From Pseudomonadota bacterium (GTDB lineage Bacteria > Desulfobacterota > Desulfobacteria > Desulfobacterales > Desulfobacteraceae): a stretch of 19,427 nt of DNA. Both the position numbers and the translations under genes were made by a program. The notes beneath the pieces are model-generated. The model was not told the DNA's origin. It saw only the letters and a program-made list of their open reading frames with translations, and made no database searches. The DNA lies in NCBI GenBank assembly GCA_018816605.1, contig JAHIVS010000028.1:1-19427 (forward strand). The letters are read 5' to 3'. How positions within the stretch are numbered: the first letter of the stretch is position 1; each line of letters starts with the position of its first letter. Shown piece after piece: positions 14,396 through 19,427 of this stretch.

Positions 14396-15484
14396 ATGAA
14401 ATTTAAAGGGTTTGACGAGTACATAGAGATTTTTAAGGGCGGGATCCAGACAGACAGCGCAGGTAGGGAGCATGACGGGGACAAGCTCATTGAAAAGGCC
14501 CTGTCCACATTCAATGCCAAGAACCATGAGCCGCCTGCGGTGATCGGGCACCCTAAAGAAAACGCTCCTGCCTATGCCTGGGTGGAAGGCCTTAAGGAAG
14601 AGGTAACCGATACCGGCAGGATCCTGCTGGCCAAGTTTAAACAGGTGATCCCCGAGTTTGAAGAAATGGTCAAAAAAGGCCTATTCAAGAAACGTTCTGC
14701 CTCTTTTTATCCGGACGGCAGATTGCGGCATGTGGGATTTCTGGGGGCAGCGCCACCGGCCGTTAAAGGCCTGGCGGATATCGGGTTTACAGATGGTGAC
14801 CTGGTCACCTTTGAATTTGAAGAATCCTGGAAGATTTCCAACATAGGCCGCCTGCTGGGCAATATCCGGGAATTTATCATTGAAAAGTTCGGGATTGATG
14901 ATGCCAACCGGATACTTTCCCAATGGGAAATTGAAGATATCAAAACCACAACAAAAGAGCCGCTTGAAGATTTTTCCAGCGGTCCAAACAAGGAAGGAGA
15001 ACACGATATGCAGTTCACTCAGGAACAGCTTGACGAGAAAATCGCCCAGGCAAAAAAAGACGAACGGAAGAGGCTGGAAGATGAAGCGGTAAAAAAACGT
15101 CGAGAAAACCAATTCTCGAACGATCTCGCGCGGGTTCAGGAATTTTGCGACTCCATGGTAAAGGACGGCAAAATTGCGCCTGCATGGATTGATTCCGGAC
15201 TGAAAGAATTTATGGAGTCTCTGGCCGGATCCGAGCCGGTCGAATTTGCAGAAAACAAAAAACAGACTCCCCTGGAATGGATCCAGGATTTCTTCGAAAA
15301 CCAGATGCCCAAGATTGTGGAATTCAAGGAAGTGGCCACCCGGGATAAGGACCTTCCGGAAATCGAGGCCGAGTTTGCCGAGTGCGAAGATGAGGCACGG
15401 GTTGATCTGCATAAAAAGATCAAGGCCCTGGCTGCAAAAGAAAATATCTCCTATGCCGAGGCGGCGGACAGGGTATCGGCATAG
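14396..15484 (+). CDS. I: Mu-like head maturation protease with C-terminal scaffold domain (gpI-like)
   Basis: Start ATG 14396 follows GAGGTG by five bases; a GTG at 14390 is not needed. The 362-residue protein has the Mu-like protease pattern: PPAVIGHPKENAPAYAWVEGL (in two parts, residues about 48-68), GLFKKRSASFYPDG with candidate nucleophile S101 or S103, and LRHVGFLGAAPPAVKGL. A linker follows, then from residue 205 a highly charged, helical scaffold-like region (KIAQAKKDERKRLEDEAVKK). The protease processes scaffold and head proteins in the prohead. An in-frame internal start at 15008 gives the scaffold separately, the gpI/gpZ arrangement of Mu. Confidence 0.92.
   Translation: MKFKGFDEYIEIFKGGIQTDSAGREHDGDKLIEKALSTFNAKNHEPPAVIGHPKENAPAYAWVEGLKEEVTDTGRILLAKFKQVIPEFEEMVKKGLFKKRSASFYPDGRLRHVGFLGAAPPAVKGLADIGFTDGDLVTFEFEESWKISNIGRLLGNIREFIIEKFGIDDANRILSQWEIEDIKTTTKEPLEDFSSGPNKEGEHDMQFTQEQLDEKIAQAKKDERKRLEDEAVKKRRENQFSNDLARVQEFCDSMVKDGKIAPAWIDSGLKEFMESLAGSEPVEFAENKKQTPLEWIQDFFENQMPKIVEFKEVATRDKDLPEIEAEFAECEDEARVDLHKKIKALAAKENISYAEAADRVSA
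14994..14999 (+). promoter_or_regulatory. Internal ribosome binding site for the nested scaffold start
   Basis: A perfect AAGGAG lies eight bases before the in-frame ATG at 15008, inside the protease gene. Together with the domain border at that methionine, it supports internal initiation. Confidence 0.8.
15008..15484 (+). CDS. Z: Nested scaffold protein (Mu gpZ-like), same frame as the protease
   Basis: Translation from Met205 of the protease gives a 158-residue protein, beginning MQFTQEQLDEKIAQAK. It is very rich in Lys, Glu and Asp, with long helical stretches and no catalytic motifs, as expected for a scaffold. The internal AAGGAG and spacing are among the best ribosome sites in the window. 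In Mu and in lambda (C/Nu3) the scaffold is likewise made from within the protease gene and later cut by it. The product is inferred from sequence; protein evidence would be needed to show both forms. Confidence 0.75.
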   Translation: MQFTQEQLDEKIAQAKKDERKRLEDEAVKKRRENQFSNDLARVQEFCDSMVKDGKIAPAWIDSGLKEFMESLAGSEPVEFAENKKQTPLEWIQDFFENQMPKIVEFKEVATRDKDLPEIEAEFAECEDEARVDLHKKIKALAAKENISYAEAADRVSA

Positions 15485-15538
15485 CCGGGATAAAGACCAA
15501 CAGCGGTTTTAACACACTATAATTTTACGGAGAAAATC

Positions 15539-16465
15539 ATGGGAAGATTAAACAAATTAAGAGGCGTGGACCCGGTATTAACCACACTTGCCAGGGGATA
15601 CACCAACAACGAATTGATAGCCGATGCACTGTTCCCCTTTGTGCCGGTCCCAAAGGAAGCCGGGGAATATCCGGAATTCGGTAAGGAAGCCTTCATGCTT
15701 TACAACACCGAACGGGCCTTAAGGGGCAAAAGCAACCGGATGGATCCGGATGCATTGAACTGGGTGCCGTTCACCACCAAGGAAAATGACCTGGAATATC
15801 CCATTGACTACAGGGAGCAAAACGAAGCCCTGTTCAATGTCCAGAAACATGGGGCTGCAACGGTTCAAAAAGCCTTGATGCTTCAGCGGGAATATAGGGC
15901 CGCCACACTTGCCCAGGCGGTCGGTACCTATGGTGCAGACAACAAGATTGTTCTTTCCGGAACCAGCCAGTTTACCGATTACGACAACTCTGATCCGGTG
16001 GTGATCGTTGATGGTGGGAAAAAAGCGGTCCGGGCCAAGACCGGCAAGCGCCCCAACACCATGGTCATGGGAGCGGATGCCTTTGACACATTAAAAGAGC
16101 ACCCCAAGCTTCTGGAAAAAATCAAATACTCCATGAAAGGGGTGCTGACTGTTGAGCTTTTAAAAGAGATCTTCAATATCAAAAACATGAAGGTCGGGGA
16201 TGCAGTCTGGGCTGATGATAAAGGCATTTTCCACGATGTCTGGTCAGACAATATCATCCTGGCCTATGTGCCGGAACAAATGTCCGGCATGGACCGGGAC
16301 TGGCATGAACCCAGTTACGGATACACCCTTCGGCGGACTGGCTATCCCTTTGTGGACCGGTATGAAGAGGGCAAGAAACTGGAACTGGTCCGGAACACCG
16401 ACAACTATGATGTCAAGGTTGTGGGGCCGGATGCTGGATACCTGATCAGCAACACCAACGGATAA
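15539..16465 (+). CDS. Major capsid protein
   Basis: A 308-residue protein directly after the protease/scaffold gene, the usual place for the major head protein (Mu gene T). It starts VDPVLTTLARGYTNNELIAD, with LFPFVPVPKEAGEYPEFGKEAF, then a beta-rich ENDLEYPIDYREQ segment and a long helix (AATVQKALMLQREYRAATLAQ, residues about 102-122). The C-terminal half contains GKRPNTMVMGADAFDTL and YTLRRTGYPFVDRY, patterns typical of HK97-fold capsids (P-domain and A-domain). It does not look like Mu gpT itself; it resembles a different capsid subfamily found in several transposable and siphoviral phages. It has a TACGGAG ribosome site. No promoter was accepted in the 54-nt gap before it. Confidence 0.88.
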   Translation: MGRLNKLRGVDPVLTTLARGYTNNELIADALFPFVPVPKEAGEYPEFGKEAFMLYNTERALRGKSNRMDPDALNWVPFTTKENDLEYPIDYREQNEALFNVQKHGAATVQKALMLQREYRAATLAQAVGTYGADNKIVLSGTSQFTDYDNSDPVVIVDGGKKAVRAKTGKRPNTMVMGADAFDTLKEHPKLLEKIKYSMKGVLTVELLKEIFNIKNMKVGDAVWADDKGIFHDVWSDNIILAYVPEQMSGMDRDWHEPSYGYTLRRTGYPFVDRYEEGKKLELVRNTDNYDVKVVGPDAGYLISNTNG

Positions 16466-16513
16466 ACGAGCGGACCATCATCTTAATTTTTTAGAAAAAA
16501 GGAATAGTTCATT

Positions 16514-16843
16514 ATGAAAACAGCAATTCATTCCATCACCTTCGGGACCACGGCGGCATCTGCCATTGTGGAGAGACGTTTTGTTGATTATGACGGCAAT
16601 CTTTGTGCTGCCGGTGAAAAGGCCCTGGGGGTCAGCCATGCCGGTGGGGCGGATATCGGGGAAGAATGCCCCCTGGCCCTGGGGCTGCCCGTGATTGAGG
16701 CAGGCGGTGTCATTGCCAAGGGTGCCAGCCTGGAATCCGATGGCACCGGCCGGGCCGTGACATATTCTTCCGGGGTCATTAACGGCAGTGCTGTGGATGC
16801 GGCCGCTGCGGCCGGGGATATCATCCGGATCAAAACGGTTTAA
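16514..16843 (+). CDS. DUF2190-like capsid decoration protein
   Basis: A 109-residue, Gly/Ala/Val-rich beta protein following the major capsid gene. The pattern ALGVSHAGGADIGEECPLAL, then VIEAGGVIAKGASLESDGTG (both about residues 37-80) and a final AAAAGDIIRIKTV is typical of DUF2190 decoration-like proteins, which sit on the capsid surface and stabilise it. The sequence contains two cysteines (C32, C52 approximately). The ribosome site is modest (AAAAAAGGA). The 48-nt gap before it holds an A/T-rich stretch but no hairpin. Confidence 0.82.
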   Translation: MKTAIHSITFGTTAASAIVERRFVDYDGNLCAAGEKALGVSHAGGADIGEECPLALGLPVIEAGGVIAKGASLESDGTGRAVTYSSGVINGSAVDAAAAAGDIIRIKTV

Positions 16844-16892
16844 CAGATACTGGTCCTATCAATTTGAGATTTTAAGGAAAGGAGCAAAAAAA

Positions 16893-17042
16893 GTGGCAGA
16901 TCAAAAGGACAAAAAAATCAAACTGACAGCCATTGAACCCATCCTTCATGACGGGGTTCTGATCAAGCCGGGTGAGGAGTTTGAGGCGGATAAAAACCAG
17001 GCAGATACCCACCAGAAAAATAAGACAGCCGGGAAAAAATAA
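16893..17042 (+). CDS. Tiny Lys-tailed phage protein
   Basis: GTG at 16893 follows AAAGGAG (16878-16884) by eight bases; the open frame upstream overlaps the previous gene and lacks support. The product is 49 residues: a charged start (ADQKDKKIKL), a short beta segment HDGVLIKPGEEFEAD and a Lys/Thr/Gln-rich tail ending GKK. It overlaps the gp36-like gene by one base (TAATG). Similar tiny proteins occur at this place in Mu-like head-tail connector modules; the function is unknown. The core resembles that of the 17907-18119 product. Confidence 0.7.
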   Translation: MADQKDKKIKLTAIEPILHDGVLIKPGEEFEADKNQADTHQKNKTAGKK

Positions 17043-17470
17043 TGGCCTATTGCACGACAGCAGATATTGAATCCAAGATCGATAAGGACGAGCTGATCCG
17101 CCTCACCGATGATGCCGGGGCCGGTACTCCGGATACAACCAAGATCCAGGAGGCCATCACCGAGGCTGGGGCAGAGATCGACAGCTACTGCGCCCGGCTG
17201 CACACGGTGCCGTTTCCGGATCCGGTACCGGCCATGATCGTCAAGGTCTGCAAGGACATTGCCGTCTACAATGTGTATTCCCTGAAAAATGCGGCCCCTG
17301 AAGATTGTGAAGATCGCTATGAAAGGTCCGTGGCTTATCTGAAAAACGTGGCCAGGGGGATTGTGGACCTGGGGGCGGGTTCTCCGGAAGAAGTGGATGA
17401 CGGCGGACCTGAAACCATTAAAACAGCTTCCGACAGTATTTTTACCCTGGGTAAGATGGAGGGATTTTGA
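17042..17470 (+). CDS. DUF1320 family, Mu gp36-like head completion protein
   Basis: A 142-residue protein recognised by its opening MAYCTTADIESKIDKDELIRL and the following helical region with AITEAGAEIDSYCARLHTVPF and IVKVCKDIAVYNVYSL. DUF1320 (Mu gp36) proteins are helical connector or adaptor proteins that sit under the portal. The C-terminal part (GIVDLGAGSPEEVDDGG) matches the acidic, Gly-rich end of the family. It starts at the TAATG overlap and its stop codon lies within the start of the gp37-like gene. Confidence 0.9.
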   Translation: MAYCTTADIESKIDKDELIRLTDDAGAGTPDTTKIQEAITEAGAEIDSYCARLHTVPFPDPVPAMIVKVCKDIAVYNVYSLKNAAPEDCEDRYERSVAYLKNVARGIVDLGAGSPEEVDDGGPETIKTASDSIFTLGKMEGF

Positions 17471-17904
17471 AAGCACTTCTTGAAAATGCCCAGGCAGTCA
17501 TCCGGACAAAGCTTGCCTATATCCGGCCGGTTGATGTTTTTATCACACCCCATGAAAATTTTATCCCCAGAGGAACCCAGTTCCCGGCCATGGGCATAAA
17601 AGATGGGAACATCGCCTCAAAAAGGCTTATGGGTGGGGATTCTTCAGACCAGACCCTGACGGTAAAGTTTATCCTCTATGTAAAAATGTATTCCGGGGAA
17701 AAAAGCATCATGGGGGACGGTTCGACAAAGGGGATTCTGGATGTGACTCAGGATCTCCACACAGCCCTCCGGGACAATTTTTTGGATATCCCGGAAATGG
17801 AGGATGTTACCTGCGAGGATGAAAAGGAAAGCGAAAGCTTTGGACAGCCCGGGGATGGCCTTCAAAGAAAAATCATAACCTATAAATACGAAAAGAGGGT
17901 TTGA
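17467..17904 (+). CDS. Mu gp37-like tail completion protein
   Basis: A 145-residue protein with a TTG start at 17467 that overlaps the upstream TGA and follows GGAGGG (17458-17463). No ATG in the frame fits better. The protein has an N-terminal helix, then LAYIRPVDVFITPHENFIP and beta strands (QTLTVKFILYVKMYS), a fold expected of gp37/DUF1834-type or neck-terminator proteins that join head and tail. The late-central TKGILDVTQDLHTALRDNFL helix (residues about 89-108) and the C-terminal RKIITYKYEKRV strand are further typical elements. It is paired with the gp36-like gene, as in Mu. Confidence 0.82.
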   Translation: MKALLENAQAVIRTKLAYIRPVDVFITPHENFIPRGTQFPAMGIKDGNIASKRLMGGDSSDQTLTVKFILYVKMYSGEKSIMGDGSTKGILDVTQDLHTALRDNFLDIPEMEDVTCEDEKESESFGQPGDGLQRKIITYKYEKRV

Positions 17905-17906
17905 AA

Positions 17907-18119
17907 ATGGCATACAAATTAAAAAACGGCCAGGAGACCTTCCAGGTAGTGGATGGCCCTGATACCGGCAAAACATACAAACGGGGTGTTGAATATGAAA
18001 GCATCCCCCCTGGGGAGGAACACCGGTTTGGAAAAGTGGCAACGCCTGCCCCGATGGAAGAACCGGCCAAAACCTCTGACCCTAAAACTGACCAGAAAAA
18101 GGCAAAGGAGAAAAAATAA
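17907..18119 (+). CDS. Small Lys-tailed hypothetical protein
   Basis: The start is taken as ATG 17907, seven bases after GAGGG (17895-17899); an in-frame TTG at 17901 is too close to that site. The product is 70 residues, with a beta-type core (FQVVDGPDTGKTYKRGVEYE) and a low-complexity Pro/Lys tail ending KAKEKK. It overlaps the tail tube start by one base (TAATG). Short proteins with such a core and tail appear in other Mu-like connector regions, without known function. Confidence 0.7.
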   Translation: MAYKLKNGQETFQVVDGPDTGKTYKRGVEYESIPPGEEHRFGKVATPAPMEEPAKTSDPKTDQKKAKEKK

Positions 18120-19399
18120 TGGGTCGATCCATCAGAGCAAATCATAACATCATTGCCGTGTCCGCTTTTTCAAAGGAGACGGCAATCAATACACCCCAGA
18201 CCCTTGACCTTTCTTTGCTGGCTTCGGTCGGGGATATCATCAGCCTGGATCCCAGGCGGGAATCAAACAAGGATGAACTGACCGGCAAAGAAGAGGCAGA
18301 CACCATCTACAACCTGGGACAGACAGCTGCCCTGACATTGAATTTCCCCAAGGCCCAGCCCCAACATTTTGCCCTGCTCTATGCCTATGCCCTGGGGATG
18401 ATTGCCTCCACGGCAGCCGGATCCGGATTTTTAAAAACAATCACGCCTTTGAATGGGGATCTTGAGACAGCCCGGTCTTTACCGTCTTTTACCGGTGCCC
18501 AGCGCATGGGCAAAACCATTGCAAAGGAACGGTTTTGTTCCCTGTTTGTCAACGGGGTGACCGCCACCTTTGCCCGGGACGACTGGTGCAAGGTGACCGG
18601 AGATATTCTTGCCACGGGCAAATATGACACCTCCATTGAAGAAGAATCCATCACGGCTGCTGAAAATGTGACCACCCTGACCTTGGCCACAAAAGCTGTG
18701 GCCGGTTCAACTGCCCAGGAGCGCATGGATGCCATCCATCGGATCCGGGTGGAGACGTCAGCTGGTGTGTGGGAAGAGGTGGCTTTTTCTGCGGTATCTT
18801 CGGCAAGCCCGGCTGCCATCACCATCACGGCACCCGGTGCCGGGACAGACACCAAAACATACAAGGTCTTGTTTGCCCCGGCCGAGGTTGCCTGGATGAC
18901 ATTCCCGGGAAGAATATCCGAGACCCCGCTGCGGGTGTCTGAACTCAAATTTACCCTGGGCGGCAAATATAACGGCACCGCCTTCCAGGGTGGCCGGGAA
19001 ATGGGAGCTGAGATCAATTCCATTGAGCACCGGCTGTCTAATAACGGCAAGGTGGAGTTTGTTCCCGGGGGCGGCGGGGATTATGCCTCCCAATATTTTA
19101 GAGACGGCCGGGATCAGACCCTGGCCCTGGACCGTGAGTTCAGGGATTACATTCTCCGGAACTACATGGACACCAGTGAATACTTTGGTGCTTCGGTCCT
19201 GGCTGAAGGGGCCGAGTTCGATACCGGCCATAAATATGGGGTGGAGATCATATTCCCCAAACTGGGAGTTTTGAAAGCCCCGGTATCTGCCAACGGCAAA
19301 CGCCTGGCAGAAAAAGGAGATATGGCCGTCCTGGAAGATGACATCTATGGGTCTGTGATCGTGAAGGTCAAGAATCTGGCCCAGTATTACGCAAATTAA
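18119..19399 (+). CDS. Probable tail tube protein
   Basis: A 426-residue protein after the connector genes. The N-terminal part (KETAINTPQTLDLSLLASVG) and the TFARDDWCKVTGDILATGKYD segment near residue 150 resemble large siphovirus-type tail tube proteins (Phage_tube_2-like). The middle, about residues 180-260, is Ser/Thr/Ala-rich and looks like a beta insertion (ENVTTLTLATKAVAG and AVSSASPAAITITAPGAG). The C-terminal part (VSELKFTLGGKYNGTAFQGG, REFRDYILRN) returns to tube-like strands. No sheath gene lies before it, unlike the Mu order, where the sheath comes first, which hints at a non-contractile tail. A sheath could lie beyond the window. Confidence 0.72.
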   Translation: MGRSIRANHNIIAVSAFSKETAINTPQTLDLSLLASVGDIISLDPRRESNKDELTGKEEADTIYNLGQTAALTLNFPKAQPQHFALLYAYALGMIASTAAGSGFLKTITPLNGDLETARSLPSFTGAQRMGKTIAKERFCSLFVNGVTATFARDDWCKVTGDILATGKYDTSIEEESITAAENVTTLTLATKAVAGSTAQERMDAIHRIRVETSAGVWEEVAFSAVSSASPAAITITAPGAGTDTKTYKVLFAPAEVAWMTFPGRISETPLRVSELKFTLGGKYNGTAFQGGREMGAEINSIEHRLSNNGKVEFVPGGGGDYASQYFRDGRDQTLALDREFRDYILRNYMDTSEYFGASVLAEGAEFDTGHKYGVEIIFPKLGVLKAPVSANGKRLAEKGDMAVLEDDIYGSVIVKVKNLAQYYAN

Positions 19400-19422
19400 A
19401 ACCATTTAAAATCAAGGAGTCA

Positions 19423-19427
19423 ATGAA
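19423..19427 (+). CDS. Start of the next tail gene, cut by the window end
   Basis: An ATG at 19423 follows AAGGAG (19414-19419) after only three bases, in the direction of the tail operon. Only the first codon and two bases are present, so the product cannot be judged. The short spacing lowers confidence; the true start may lie further right. Confidence 0.4.

Noticed and set aside
14681..15412. 243-residue open frame on the - strand opposite the protease/scaffold gene
   Set aside because: Shadow of a charged, helical coding sequence; Phe/Leu-rich text typical of the reverse of Lys/Glu codons.
15518..15523. TATAAT as a promoter for the major capsid gene
   Set aside because: No acceptable -35 at the right distance, and the predicted start would fall inside the ribosome site of the gene.
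17216..17231. Overlapping short palindromes CCGGATCCGG and CCGGTACCGG in the gp36-like gene
   Set aside because: Ten-base palindromes made of common CCGG-rich codons; expected by chance in this sequence.

Overview
This window is the early region and head-gene part of a Mu-like (transposable) phage or prophage. All recognisable genes lie on the + strand and are closely packed, with many ATGA, TAATG or 8-nt stop/start overlaps. The base composition, codon use and protein style suggest a sulfate-reducing desulfobacterial host (former Deltaproteobacteria), but that is only an impression. The phage assignment is firm. No host genes, tRNAs, rRNAs, CRISPR arrays, IS elements or phage ends were seen, so the repressor end and the tail end lie outside.

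Region 1 (1-8551) is the early operon. Two unassigned genes are followed by a MuA-type DDE transposase (971-3142), a short MuB-type AAA+ ATPase (3154-3876) and a tandem winged-helix protein. Next come three small cysteine-rich proteins, a GemA (Mu gp16-like) protein, a zinc-ribbon protein, a DUF3164 protein, a small membrane-anchored protein, a conserved small phage protein, an HNH-type protein and a Mor-family middle activator (8225-8551). A strong intrinsic terminator (8572-8615) closes the block. The 167-nt gap after it is the only sizeable non-coding stretch and probably holds an activator-dependent promoter.

Region 2 (8719-10285) holds an M15-type peptidase (likely endolysin), a one-pass membrane protein, a coiled-coil protein and a DUF1804-like small terminase. 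Region 3 (10282-16843) is the head module: large terminase, DUF935 portal, MuF, virion morphogenesis protein, protease with a nested in-frame scaffold start, major capsid and a decoration-like protein. Region 4 (16893-19399) is the head-tail connector and tail start: two small Lys-tailed proteins flanking Mu gp36-like and gp37-like proteins, then a probable tail tube protein. The next gene starts at the last bases.

The logic is Mu-like: early genes replicate the genome by transposition (A and B), Mor then turns on lysis and packaging genes, and the structural genes follow. Three features stand out. A one-base frame break joins the portal to MuF with no stop between them in the repaired frame. 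An internal Shine-Dalgarno makes a Z/scaffold-like product inside the protease gene. A perfect 24-bp palindrome lies inside a pre-transposase gene. I found no clear candidate for a wholly new system; the least explained block is the run of cysteine-rich early proteins at 4610-5634.
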